Shown here: positions 1 to 8,182 of the stretch, one piece after another | Position numbering within the stretch: position 1 is the first letter of the stretch | Layout of the letters: the number at the start of each line of letters is the position of its first letter | Assembly (NCBI RefSeq): GCF_000230555.1 | Contig: NC_016078.1 | Span: forward strand, 2,801,001-2,865,000 | DNA length: 64,000 nt | Direction: 5' to 3' | From: Pelagibacterium halotolerans B2 | Lineage (GTDB): Bacteria > Pseudomonadota > Alphaproteobacteria > Rhizobiales > Devosiaceae | Position numbers and translations under genes: made by a program | Notes under the pieces: generated by a model | What the model was told of the DNA's origin: nothing | Databases searched by the model: none | What the model saw: the letters and a program-made list of their open reading frames with translations, nothing else

Positions 1-219
1 CCAGAATTCCTCTTCAAGCGCAACATTGCGCACGAGATCGGTAATTTGGCAGTCATGCGGACGGCGCTGGCAGTACTCGGCGTGACCGACCGGAATTGAA
101 GTCAAGCTGCCTACGGAGGCGAAAGATGGATGAACCTCGTTCTCCATTGCGAGCCCTGCTGCTCCCCATGAAGTGATGAGGCTGACAAGCCCGAAAAGAA
201 AGATGATTGCTTTTTTCAT
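1..219 (-). CDS. Transglutaminase-like cysteine peptidase (BTLCP family), C-terminus cut by window edge
   Basis: The first 73 codons of a minus-strand gene are visible; the rest lies left of position 1. The protein opens with a signal peptide (MKKAIIFLFG, hydrophobic to about residue 24), so it is probably exported. It then shows the conserved block PVGHAEYCQRRPHDC at about residues 43-57, which matches the N-terminal signature of bacterial transglutaminase-like cysteine proteinases (aromatic/Cys...P..C). The catalytic Cys-His-Asp part is outside the window. The ATG at 219 has a GGAG ribosome site about 8 bases upstream. The family assignment rests on this one motif. The gene points away from the ArsR-type gene on its right. 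Confidence 0.6.
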   Translation of the reverse strand, partial: MKKAIIFLFGLVSLITSWGAAGLAMENEVHPSFASVGSLTSIPVGHAEYCQRRPHDCQITDLVRNVALEEEFW

Positions 220-265
220 TATCATGATCTCCCCGACGGGGTTCACGATAGACGGCCCGAATTGC

Positions 266-301
266 CTCGATAGAAAAACTACAAGATAGTTTTGAATCGA
301 G
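266..301. promoter_or_regulatory. Imperfect inverted repeat in the 231-549 gap (operator-like)
   Basis: CTCGAT (266-271) pairs with ATCGAG (296-301), and inside it AAAACTA (275-281) pairs with TAGTTTT (287-293) around a 5-base centre. A TATAAT hexamer lies at 305-310 on the plus strand. The repeat lies about 50 bp upstream of the minus-strand peptidase gene and 250 bp upstream of the ArsR-type gene. It may be a regulator site. Nothing else is recognisable in 231-549. Confidence 0.35.
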
Positions 302-549
302 TTTTATAATGCGGATTGTCAGTCTGTTAGGAATAATGAAGGCGTGAGGTTTAGTCAGAGGATTGGGTTTCTAGCAGGTCAGGTCGACCTTGGGCCGCCT
401 GCTCTAGATTGGCTAACGCCTGGCTGTAAGGCCTCCGCCGGGAGGCAACCACGATCGAGGTTGGGTTCCAAACACGACTTTAGGACTGTGGCGGATCAGC
501 AGCGCACCCTGCGAATGATGTAAAGCCTCCAGCATCCGGGATATGCACA

Positions 550-870
550 TTGACTGACAACACTTCAGAGCTATCGAGAGCTCAACTGAACGCGTTGGCC
601 GAGGCATTTCGGCTATTGGGCGAGCCCAACCGGCTCCGGATCATCATGTACTGCACAAGCGCACCTAAAGCTGTTGGGGATATTGCCGCCAAACTTGAAC
701 TTTCGCAAACGCTGGTGAGCCATCACCTGCGCTTGCTGCGTGGCGCACGGCTACTGATTGGCAAGCGACAATCACAGCATGTTTATTACAGCATCCCCGA
801 CCGCCATGTCAGCGATATGATCTCCAACATGGCGGCACATTTCAGGGAGACTTCAGCTCTGAATCGGTGA
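550..870 (+). CDS. ArsR/SmtB-family winged-helix transcriptional regulator
   Basis: A 106-residue single-domain repressor of typical ArsR length. The family core is clear: FRLLGEPNRLRIIMYC (about residues 21-36), a helix-turn-helix with LSQTLVSHHLRLLRGA (about 51-66), then a wing with QHVYYSIPD. No cysteine cluster of the ELCVCDL metal-binding type is present in the recognition helix, so the ligand cannot be read off and may be a redox signal. The start is a TTG at 550, because the ATG at 543 runs into a stop. It sits alone, convergent with the copper/thiol operon, and could control it or the neighbouring divergent promoters; that is inference. Confidence 0.8.
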   Translation: MTDNTSELSRAQLNALAEAFRLLGEPNRLRIIMYCTSAPKAVGDIAAKLELSQTLVSHHLRLLRGARLLIGKRQSQHVYYSIPDRHVSDMISNMAAHFRETSALNR

Positions 871-929
871 CATAAGCTAAGTTGCTAACCGCTCCAAACC
901 TTATGCCATCTTCAATGAGCAAAGCCCGA

Positions 930-1574
930 TCAATTGCCTAGCGCTTCGTGAACCTGTTCATCCAGCCGCTCGAAGTTGTATTCCGTCAAGGGCTGTCCAT
1001 TGATGAAGAATGTGGGAGTCTGCCCAATCTGAAGTTGCTCGATATCGGCGAGATCCTGATTGAGGAGAGCCACCATCGCGGGCGATCGCATGTCGATGCG
1101 CGCGCGTTCCACATCGAGCCCGACTTCCTCTGCGGCCGACCATGCCAGGTCCATGTTAGGGCTGCCGTGAGCCGCCCACTGGGGTTGAGCGGCAAAAATG
1201 GCTTCCATCACTGGAACATAGAGACCCTGCGCACGCGCGGCCTCTAAAATGCCGACAGCTTCTTCGGAACCGTCATGAAAGGGTGCATAGCGCACCACGA
1301 GCCTCACATCTTCTGGGCTCTCCTCGAGGATCGATTTGACCACCGGATAAAACGCCCGGCACGCCTCACAGGCAGGGTCAAGAAATTCGACGATCGTTAC
1401 GCGTGCGTCTTCCGGTCCGATAATCGGTGAATTTGGCCGGATCAGCACGGCAGCGTTTTCGTTCGCTATTGCCACGGCCTGCTCGGCCTGATTGGCGTTA
1501 TAGAGATAGGCACCGCCTGCAAGTACCGCGCCGGCGACAACCAATGTGCCAACAACCACTGTGCGTCTGTTCAT
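930..1574 (-). CDS. DsbA-family thiol:disulfide oxidoreductase
   Basis: A 214-residue exported protein with an N-terminal membrane/signal segment (about residues 7-24), then a thioredoxin-fold DsbA-like domain. The active site is CEAC within FLDPACEACRAFYP (about residues 65-78), and the cis-proline loop is QTPTFFING near residue 185. Such proteins oxidise or isomerise periplasmic thiols. As the last gene of the minus-strand operon behind SCO and PCu(A)C, it probably handles cysteines of copper-site or cytochrome proteins. About 70 bases separate it from the SCO gene. It is smaller and more BdbD-like than classical E. coli DsbA, so the exact redox direction is not certain. Confidence 0.85.
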   Translation of the reverse strand: MNRRTVVVGTLVVAGAVLAGGAYLYNANQAEQAVAIANENAAVLIRPNSPIIGPEDARVTIVEFLDPACEACRAFYPVVKSILEESPEDVRLVVRYAPFHDGSEEAVGILEAARAQGLYVPVMEAIFAAQPQWAAHGSPNMDLAWSAAEEVGLDVERARIDMRSPAMVALLNQDLADIEQLQIGQTPTFFINGQPLTEYNFERLDEQVHEALGN

Positions 1575-1643
1575 GTTTTCTCCTCGCGCAACACGGTTTT
1601 CATCGTGATTGCTGCGCTAGCTGTAAATAAAGTAGCGATAGGC

Positions 1644-2279
1644 TCATCCGGCGTCCGCAAGTCGCCTGACCTTGGCAATGGCCGTTTCCGAATTCTCTTC
1701 ATAGGAGATCGTGCCGAAGAAACGTCCACCGCTGTCGAGCATGAAGACCGAGGCGGTGTGGTCGACGTTGTAACCGCCCCCTTCAAGATCGGTCCTTTGC
1801 GTGAAGACGCCCCAGGCATCGATCATTTCCGCGATCTCTTCGGGCTCGCCGGTCAATCCGATGATCCTCTCCGAGAACCAACCCACATACTCGGCCATAA
1901 CCTCAACCGTATCCCGTTCAGGATCGGCGGTAACGAAGAAGGCCTGCATGTCGTTGGCGTCACCTCCTAGTTCGGTAAACCAATACTCGATGTCGGCGAG
2001 CGTGGTCGGGCAGACATCGGGGCAATGGGTGAAGCCAAAAAAGACCAGCGACGGCTTGCCCACGAAAATCGTATCATCAACATCCTCACCAGTGTGCGTG
2101 ACCAGTCGATAGTCGCCGGCGCCATACTGGCCATCCTGCGCTTCGGCCAGTCTTTGGGTGACCGAAGCGGGAGCAGGGGTAGACAGGGAACCGTACCATG
2201 TCCATCCTGCCCAAAGCGCGGCCACGCAAACCATGCCCCAGAGCACCAGCCTCACCGTCTTCAAGGTCGAGTGCGTCAT
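1644..2279 (-). CDS. senC: SCO1/SenC family copper-metallochaperone
   Basis: A 211-residue protein with one N-terminal membrane anchor (LVLWGMVCVAALWAGW) and a periplasmic thioredoxin-like domain. The copper ligands of the SCO family are all present: FTHCPDVCPTTL gives the CxxxC pair, and NVDHTASVF near residue 170 gives the histidine. SCO proteins deliver copper to, or reduce the cysteines of, the CuA site of cytochrome c oxidase subunit II. The gene begins 3 bases after the stop of the PCu(A)C gene, so the two are co-translated, which matches the known handover of copper between these partners. Confidence 0.93.
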   Translation of the reverse strand: MTHSTLKTVRLVLWGMVCVAALWAGWTWYGSLSTPAPASVTQRLAEAQDGQYGAGDYRLVTHTGEDVDDTIFVGKPSLVFFGFTHCPDVCPTTLADIEYWFTELGGDANDMQAFFVTADPERDTVEVMAEYVGWFSERIIGLTGEPEEIAEMIDAWGVFTQRTDLEGGGYNVDHTASVFMLDSGGRFFGTISYEENSETAIAKVRRLADAG

Positions 2280-2282
2280 CCC

Positions 2283-2843
2283 TCAGTGCCCTTCATGGCT
2301 GGATCCATTTCTCCCCGCGCCGTCGTCGGGAGCTTCGCGGGCGGCGATGCCGGCAATGGGGACTTCGATCTCGATAGTTCCCGCATGCTCGAACTGCAAA
2401 GTCAGTGGAAATGCTTCGCCTTCAACCAGTGGCTGGTTGAGACCGACCAGCATGAGATGGAGCCCGCTCGGTTCGAATGTAACCGTTTCACCGGCGGGAA
2501 GAAGGACGCCGTCGGGCACCTCGCGCATTCGCATGACGTCGCCTTCAACAGTGGAAGAGTGAATCTGGACCTCCCCTGCAATCGATGTTGAGGCTCCGAT
2601 CAACCGATCGTCGGCGGGACCGGTATTGGTCAAGGAGAAATAGGCCCCACCGTTTGGCGCGCGCGGCAGAGTTGCCCGAGCGAAAAGCCCCTCCAGTTCA
2701 AACTCTTCAATCATAACGGCCGCATTGGCCTGGGCTTCCGTACCGGAGTGGCCAAGTTCCTGGGCCAGCTGAGCTGATACTGGTAGAGCGGATGTGAAAA
2801 GAAGCGCGCCCACAAGGGAAACGCGCAAAAGCGTATGGAACAT
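2283..2843 (-). CDS. Periplasmic copper chaperone PCu(A)C
   Basis: A 186-residue protein with a signal peptide ending near LPVSAQ (residue 25). The fold is the DUF461/PCu(A)C cupredoxin-like domain, with ligands H-(x)n-M...HLM: VQIHSSTVEGDVMRMREV supplies His and Met residues and SGLHLMLVGL the second His and Met. The C-terminus is also metal-friendly (GSSHEGH). PCu(A)C carries Cu(I) to SCO and to the CuA centre of terminal oxidases, and is important when copper is scarce. The next gene downstream is SCO, 3 bases away. The start at 2843 keeps a full signal peptide. Confidence 0.9.
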   Translation of the reverse strand: MFHTLLRVSLVGALLFTSALPVSAQLAQELGHSGTEAQANAAVMIEEFELEGLFARATLPRAPNGGAYFSLTNTGPADDRLIGASTSIAGEVQIHSSTVEGDVMRMREVPDGVLLPAGETVTFEPSGLHLMLVGLNQPLVEGEAFPLTLQFEHAGTIEIEVPIAGIAAREAPDDGAGRNGSSHEGH

Positions 2844-2889
2844 TCTGATGACTCCAGCAAAGGAAAGGTCTGAGTGACGTAAAGTGCGG

Positions 2890-3246
2890 TCAGTTCAGGG
2901 CTGGAGGCGCTCGTGGGTTGGGAAGCGAATAGGCCGCCTGACTGGCAGAGATGTCGATTTCATTTGAGCAGCCGACAGCTATGAAAGAGAGATAGGCCGG
3001 AACGACAACACTTGGAGGCGGTGGTAGCACAGCCAGATCGGGACGACAGGCGTGACAGGGTGTGTGGCTCGCGTCAGTTTTGTCATGGCCGCTGCCACAG
3101 ATGGAAAAATTGGCAACGGACCAGACGCCCCCCTCTTCCGCAAATGCCGGCAGTTGAGGTGACTGATATGCGAACGACAAGAAGAACAGCGCCAGAACGA
3201 CCAGCGCTTTCCCGACCTCCCCGCCGATGTCACGCGCAAGGCTCAT
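2890..3246 (-). CDS. DUF2946-like small exported protein
   Basis: The ATG at 3246 is preceded by a strong GGAGG site, so 118 residues are preferred over the longer open frame that begins at 3384. A hydrophobic segment (KALVVLALFFLSFAYQ, about residues 12-27) acts as signal or anchor. A Cys/His group follows: ICGSGHDKTDASHTPCHAC. This layout (short leader, then a CxxC motif with neighbouring His) resembles DUF2946 proteins often found beside copper-handling genes, but the match is by pattern only. It is the first gene of the minus-strand operon feeding PCu(A)C, SCO and DsbA-like. Confidence 0.5.
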   Translation of the reverse strand: MSLARDIGGEVGKALVVLALFFLSFAYQSPQLPAFAEEGGVWSVANFSICGSGHDKTDASHTPCHACRPDLAVLPPPPSVVVPAYLSFIAVGCSNEIDISASQAAYSLPNPRAPPALN

Positions 3247-3477
3247 GCCTCCGGCATCCTGATTTCCGATTACGGCTTTTACACAGTCACGAATTGAAAC
3301 CAATCCGGCGCATTGACACCGCTCACCACGCAAAAAGTGGCCCGCGAATATGATGGACCAACAGTCACTACGCGCGACGCCCAATGCCCCGAAACTATAC
3401 TTACCTCGGACACGATACTAGAGTGCGAGCGGCGCCACAAATTTTGGTGATGCGGCAAAAAGACCTCAAATTTCTGC

Positions 3478-3508
3478 TTGAACCTATAGCGGCTCTAGGA
3501 GGCAAGAT
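3478..3508 (+). promoter_or_regulatory. Candidate MerR-type promoter upstream of ccmG
   Basis: A -35 like TTGAAC (3478-3483) and a weak -10 like CAAGAT (3503-3508) are separated by 19 bases instead of the usual 17. The spacer holds the dyad CCTATAG-CGG-CTCTAGG. A 19-base spacer with a central dyad is the hallmark of promoters activated by MerR-family metal or redox regulators. It sits about 40 bases before the ccmG start, in the divergent region with the copper operon. No MerR-family gene is in the window. Confidence 0.4.
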
Positions 3509-3549
3509 GCTCGTGACGCGCCTTACTGGAGGTTTCTTGGATCGTATCA

Positions 3550-4134
3550 ATGGCACCCACTTCGGAAATCTCGGGAGAGCACAATGCGGCAGGCTCGAGA
3601 CGCAGCAGGTCGCTGTATCTTTTTGTGCCGCTGGCGTTCGTGGCTGCTCTCGTCCTTGTGTTCGGCTGGGGCCTGACTCGTGATCCGGGTGCTCTGCCGT
3701 CACCTTTGATAGGGCAGTCCGTACCGGCCTTCACACTACCCCCTGTTGCAGGGCGGGAGTTGGGTCTGTCCAGCCAGGATTTGGTCGGAGAGATGAGCTT
3801 GGTAAATGTCTTTGCGTCTTGGTGTGTGCCCTGTCGTGAAGAGCATCCGTTGTTGATGCGGCTTAAAGAAGAGGGGCAGGTCACGGTGTACGGGATCAAC
3901 TACAAAGACAATCCATCCGCCGCTGACCAATGGCTCAACGCCTTGGGCGACCCCTTTACGAGAACCGGCGCTGACGTGGACGGCCGTGTTGCGATCGAAT
4001 GGGGCGTCTACGGCGTGCCAGAGACGTTCGTAGTCGATGCAGAGGGAACTATCGTCTACAAGCACATAGGGGTCCTGACCGACCAAGCTCTCCAGAACGA
4101 TATTTTGCCACTGTTTTCGCAGGTCACGCAATGA
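3550..4134 (+). CDS. ccmG: Cytochrome c biogenesis thiol-reductase CcmG/DsbE
   Basis: A 194-residue membrane-anchored thioredoxin: one transmembrane helix (LYLFVPLAFVAALVLVFGWG, about residues 23-42), then a TlpA/DsbE domain. The active site is ASWCVPCREEHP, and the family-specific YGVPETFVVD loop carries the cis-Pro and the conserved Glu. CcmG keeps apocytochrome c haem-binding cysteines reduced so that CcmF/CcmH can attach haem; its electrons come from CcdA, which is encoded at 13.6 kb. It heads the plus-strand run ccmG-ccmI-ccmF-ccmH, with 25 bases to ccmI. Confidence 0.93.
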   Translation: MAPTSEISGEHNAAGSRRSRSLYLFVPLAFVAALVLVFGWGLTRDPGALPSPLIGQSVPAFTLPPVAGRELGLSSQDLVGEMSLVNVFASWCVPCREEHPLLMRLKEEGQVTVYGINYKDNPSAADQWLNALGDPFTRTGADVDGRVAIEWGVYGVPETFVVDAEGTIVYKHIGVLTDQALQNDILPLFSQVTQ

Positions 4135-4159
4135 CCCGAAACCGTTCCGAGAGGCGTAC

Positions 4160-5242
4160 TTGAGCGCGAATTTGTTTTGGACATTTGCAGTTCTAGGTGT
4201 TCTCGGCAGCATCGCGGTGCTGGCTCGGAGCTTGAGAACGAACCCTGCATCGTCACCAAAAGGCGCGACGCTGGATGCGATGCGTGCCTTCTTCCGTGAC
4301 CAGCTTGACGGGATAGACCGCGATCACGAAACCGGAAGGATCTCGGCGGACGAAGCGACCGCAGCTCGCGCCGAACTCGCGCGCGAAGTGCTCCGCCAGG
4401 AAAGGGATCATGTTGGCAGTAAAAGTGTCCGAAGCGGCAAGCTGGCCATTTGGACAACCCTGCCGACCATCGCACTTGTTGCAGTAGGGATTTATGCCTG
4501 GGTTGGACGTGCCGATCTTCCAAATGCGCCTCTGGCCGGCCGCGAAACTCCTCAGACAGCGGCTATCGATATCGAGGCTGCAATTGCCACAGTCGAGGCC
4601 CGAATGGAGGAAACCCCTGACGATGTACGCGGCTGGTTGGTTTTGGCGCCTATTTATATGGAGCAGGGTCGATACGCGGAAGCGGCAAATGCCTGGCGCC
4701 GGATTCTGGCGCTCGAATCGCCGACGGCTGACCGACAAACCAATCTCGCTGAAGCGCTGATCCTCGTTGACGACGGAGCTTTCGGCGAAGAAACCCTAGC
4801 GCTCCTTGAAAGCGCAATGAGCACCGATCCGCTTCATGTCCGCTCGCGGTTTTATCTGGCGGGAGAGCTGACGCGTTCTGGCCAATATGACGAAGCCGTT
4901 GCCTTGTGGGAAGAGTTGCTGGCTATCGCAACCGGCGAAGAGGCCTGGGTCGAAACCGCGCGCTCGGGCCTGGCCGCAGCGCAAGCGGGAACGCGTGGCG
5001 AAGACATCGGGCAGGACAGCGAGACCATTGAGGCCGTGCGCGGCATGGTCGACGGGTTGGCTGCCCGGCTCGGTAGCACCGGGGGCAGCCCCGCCGAATG
5101 GATACAGTTGGTGCGCTCCCGCAATCAACTGGACGGCCCGGATGCGGCTAGATCGGATCTCGATCGTGGTCTGGCCGCTCTTTCAGGTGAGGATCGTCTG
5201 ACCCTCGAGGATTTTGGTCGGGATCTGGGATTGATGGAATAG
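4160..5242 (+). CDS. ccmI: Cytochrome c biogenesis protein CcmI (TPR apocytochrome chaperone)
   Basis: A 360-residue protein beginning at TTG 4160. The N-terminal helix (LFWTFAVLGVLGSIAVLARS) and a second helix near residues 93-112 flank a cytoplasmic loop rich in charged helices (FFRDQLDGIDRDHETGRI), as in CcmI/CycH. The periplasmic part carries TPR repeats (WLVLAPIYMEQGRYAEAANAWRR; YLAGELTRSGQYDEAVALWE). CcmI holds the C-terminus of apocytochrome c for the haem lyase CcmF/H. In many alphaproteobacteria ccmE follows directly; here only 100 bases of non-coding DNA separate it from ccmF. Confidence 0.9.
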   Translation: MSANLFWTFAVLGVLGSIAVLARSLRTNPASSPKGATLDAMRAFFRDQLDGIDRDHETGRISADEATAARAELAREVLRQERDHVGSKSVRSGKLAIWTTLPTIALVAVGIYAWVGRADLPNAPLAGRETPQTAAIDIEAAIATVEARMEETPDDVRGWLVLAPIYMEQGRYAEAANAWRRILALESPTADRQTNLAEALILVDDGAFGEETLALLESAMSTDPLHVRSRFYLAGELTRSGQYDEAVALWEELLAIATGEEAWVETARSGLAAAQAGTRGEDIGQDSETIEAVRGMVDGLAARLGSTGGSPAEWIQLVRSRNQLDGPDAARSDLDRGLAALSGEDRLTLEDFGRDLGLME

Positions 5243-5342
5243 AAATGGCAGTGATCTCCAAAGGGCAAGCCAGACGATCCCTGCCACCGTGCGGTGTTGC
5301 GTTTCGGTCATTGCCGAATATCGGTCAGGGGAGGAATGTGGA

Positions 5343-7325
5343 ATGACGATCGAGTTGGGCCATCTGGCGCTTATACTTGCCTTCGTGATTGCGGCCGCTC
5401 AGGCCGGAATCGGCTTTGCGTTCTGGCGCGCTAACGAAATGGCGCAACGCTTCGTGAAGCATGCAGCACTTCTGCAGTTCGGTCTCGTGGGGCTTTCCTT
5501 CGCCGCGCTCGTTCAAGCCTTCATGAGCGATGACTTCTCGTTGCGGCTGGCTGTACAGCACTCCAACTCCCTCCAACCGATGCTCTACAAATTCACCAGC
5601 ACATGGGGCAATCACGAGGGTTCCATGCTGCTGTTCGTCCTCACACTCACGCTGTTCGGCGCCGCAGTAGCTGCGTTCGGACGCAATCTTCCTAACGAGC
5701 TCAAAACCCTGGTTTTGGCAAACCAAGGGCTGATGGTCGCGGCTTTCTCCGCCTTTGTGATCTTCACATCGAATCCGTTCTGGCGGCTCGATCCCGCGCC
5801 GTTCGACGGAACCGAACTCAACCCGATCCTTCAAGATATCGGCCTCGCCATCCACCCCCCGCTGCTCTATCTGGGCTATGTCGGGTTCTCGATCTGCTTT
5901 TCCTTCGCAATCGCTGCACTGGTGTCGGGCCGGATCGATGCGGCGTGGGCGCGCTGGGTGCGGCCCTGGACACTGGCGAGCTGGGCGTTCCTCACCCTCG
6001 GGATCGCCATGGGGTCCTACTGGGCATACTATGAGCTGGGCTGGGGCGGCTGGTGGTTCTGGGATCCGGTGGAGAACGCCAGCTTCATGCCGTGGCTGGC
6101 GGGAACCGCGCTGCTGCATTCGGCGGTCGTCATGGAAAAGCGCAACGCGCTCAAGATCTGGACGATCTTTCTGGCCATCGTCACCTTCTCGCTATCGCTG
6201 CTCGGCACCTTCCTCGTGCGCTCGGGCATTCTCACCTCGGTTCATGCCTTCGCTTCCGATCCCACGCGCGGCACAGTCATTCTCGCGATGCTTGCCGCAT
6301 TGATCGGTGGGGCATTCACGCTTTTTGCCCTGCGCGCTTCCTCACTTCGTCACGGTGGCCTCTTTGCCCCAATCAGTCGGGAAGGCGCGCTGATCCTGAA
6401 CAATGTCTTCCTTGCTGCTGCAACGACAGGTGTTTTGGTCGGTACGCTCTATCCTCTTGTTCTAGAATCCTTTACGGGCGCCCGCATCACGGTTGGAGCA
6501 CCGTTTTTTGATCTGACCTTCGGCGCGCTCATGGTGCCGTTGCTGCTCCTGATCCCGTTCGGGCCGTTCCTTGCCTGGAAGCGCGGTGATCTGGTTGCGG
6601 TTGGGCAGCGGCTCATTGCGGCCATAGTGGTCACGCTGGTGCTGTCCCTTCTCGTCTTCGCCTTTCTGGGTTTCCCTGTAACACTCGCACCGATCGGTCT
6701 CGGAATTGGTATCTGGGTGATGGTCGGTGCGATTGCCGAAATTGCCGATCGCATCGCAGCCGGCCGGGTTACGCCAGCTCAGAGTTGGGCCCGTCTTAAG
6801 GGTCTGCCGCGTACGGCGTGGTCGACGGCAATCGCTCATTTCGGCGTCGGGGTTTCGGTCATCGGCATCGTCTGTGCCACGGCGTTCCAGACTGAAATCG
6901 TCACATCAATGCGTGCGGGCGAGACCATCGAGATTTCCGGATACTCGGTGACCTATCAGGGTGAAACCCAGGTAGGCGGGCCGAACTTCACCGCCGAACG
7001 CGGTTCTTTCGCTATCCGCTCGCCCTGGGATGGAGTGAGGGAGGTAACGTCGGAGCGACGGATCTATCCGGTCAGCGGCACGTCAACCACCGAGGCAGGA
7101 ATCCGCACATATGGGTTGAGCCAAATGTACGTTCAATTCGGAGAACGTTTCGGTACTGATGGCCGGGTCGTGCGTCTTTGGCACAAGCCGTTTGTGCTTT
7201 TGATCTGGCTGGGCACGCTTTTCATGGCAAGCGCGGGTTTCCTCTCGCTTACAGACCGAAGGCTGCGCATCGGAGCGCCCACAGTGGCCAGGAACAGGAC
7301 TAAGCCGGTAGAGGCGCGCCCATGA
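5343..7325 (+). CDS. ccmF: Haem lyase CcmF
   Basis: A 660-residue polytopic membrane protein of normal CcmF length. The tryptophan-rich haem-handling motif is intact ([18 protein letters not shown], about residues 228-245). Periplasmic histidine loops are also present, for example [11 protein letters not shown] and LLHSAVV. CcmF takes haem from holo-CcmE and forms thioether bonds with apocytochrome c. The ATG at 5343 follows GGAGG at a normal distance; the open frame extends 18 codons further upstream without a better ribosome site. The stop overlaps the ccmH start (ATGA). No ccmE lies beside it, so it must use CcmE made elsewhere in the genome. Confidence 0.95.
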   Translation: MTIELGHLALILAFVIAAAQAGIGFAFWRANEMAQRFVKHAALLQFGLVGLSFAALVQAFMSDDFSLRLAVQHSNSLQPMLYKFTSTWGNHEGSMLLFVLTLTLFGAAVAAFGRNLPNELKTLVLANQGLMVAAFSAFVIFTSNPFWRLDPAPFDGTELNPILQDIGLAIHPPLLYLGYVGFSICFSFAIAALVSGRIDAAWARWVRPWTLASWAFLTLGIAMGSYWAYYELGWGGWWFWDPVENASFMPWLAGTALLHSAVVMEKRNALKIWTIFLAIVTFSLSLLGTFLVRSGILTSVHAFASDPTRGTVILAMLAALIGGAFTLFALRASSLRHGGLFAPISREGALILNNVFLAAATTGVLVGTLYPLVLESFTGARITVGAPFFDLTFGALMVPLLLLIPFGPFLAWKRGDLVAVGQRLIAAIVVTLVLSLLVFAFLGFPVTLAPIGLGIGIWVMVGAIAEIADRIAAGRVTPAQSWARLKGLPRTAWSTAIAHFGVGVSVIGIVCATAFQTEIVTSMRAGETIEISGYSVTYQGETQVGGPNFTAERGSFAIRSPWDGVREVTSERRIYPVSGTSTTEAGIRTYGLSQMYVQFGERFGTDGRVVRLWHKPFVLLIWLGTLFMASAGFLSLTDRRLRIGAPTVARNRTKPVEARP

Positions 7326-7786
7326 GGAAGTTGATTATTCTCATTGGAACCCTCGGAGCGCTTTTAACCCCCGTAGCTGTCCCAGCCGTTCAGCCGGACG
7401 AAGTATTGGCTAACCCGGTCCTCGAACAACGTGCCCGCGCCATCTCGAGCAATCTGCGTTGCCTTGTGTGTCAGAACCAGTCGATCGATGACTCGGATGC
7501 ACCCCTTGCCCGAGATTTGCGACTAATCGTACGTGAACGTCTGGTCTCAGGAGATTCCGACACCGAGGTCTATGATTTCGTCGTGGCGCGGTATGGTGAG
7601 TTCGTGCTGCTCAATCCGGTTTTCGCTGGTCACACCATCTTTCTGTGGGTAGCAACGCCGATCTTATTGGTGGCAAGTTTTATCATGCTTGCCGTTTTGG
7701 CTACCAGGCGCCGAAACATCCGAACTGGCGCTGCGAGCCTTTCGTCAGAAGAAGCCAAAATCCTCGATCAACTGCGAAGCGACTAG
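7322..7786 (+). CDS. ccmH: Cytochrome c biogenesis protein CcmH
   Basis: A 154-residue protein with a signal peptide (about residues 1-23), the diagnostic [19 protein letters not shown] motif holding the CxxC pair, and a C-terminal membrane helix ([18 protein letters not shown]). CcmH works with CcmG to reduce apocytochrome c thiols and forms the lyase complex with CcmF and CcmI. It is translationally coupled to ccmF through a 4-base overlap and ends the ccm run. Confidence 0.95.
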   Translation: MRKLIILIGTLGALLTPVAVPAVQPDEVLANPVLEQRARAISSNLRCLVCQNQSIDDSDAPLARDLRLIVRERLVSGDSDTEVYDFVVARYGEFVLLNPVFAGHTIFLWVATPILLVASFIMLAVLATRRRNIRTGAASLSSEEAKILDQLRSD

Positions 7787-8182
7787 CCATCTATTGATGT
7801 TCTCCGACCGTCTTGTCGTCGTAAAAGGGTAATTGTCCTCGGCCAAAGAGCTGCCATGTCGACTTCATTCCCATCAAGCTCCGGTGACTGTGATGGGTTG
7901 GCTGGCGGACTGGCTTTCGACGTAAATGGGCGATCGGCTCCAATTGGTCGACCACGACGATCCCTACAACGGATTCTGCCGCATATCCGATCAGGGTTAG
8001 CGTGACCGCGGCGGGCGAGATCACGGTTGCGAGCCTCCCATAGCCGAGGATTCGCATAGACCGCAGTTTCAAGTGCCACGGCACCATGACAACAGGCACA
8101 ACCGGACCAACACAGCAATCCTTATTGCAAATGCTTCGCAATAGCATTATCGTTCGCTAGTTGAAATTGCGCGGGCTCAATC
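7787..8182. other. 396-base intergenic gap
   Basis: No convincing gene. A 118-codon open frame on the minus strand (7791-8147) has no recognisable domain and no good ribosome site. The gap probably holds the end of the ccm transcript and the promoter of the di-heme/ABC operon. Confidence 0.5.

Noticed and set aside
5245..5346. 33-codon frame between ccmI and ccmF as a ccmE remnant
   Set aside because: No CcmE-like residues (no membrane helix, no haem-binding His motif); better seen as a spacer.
7791..8147. 118-codon minus-strand frame
   Set aside because: No domain, poor ribosome site and an unconvincing composition.
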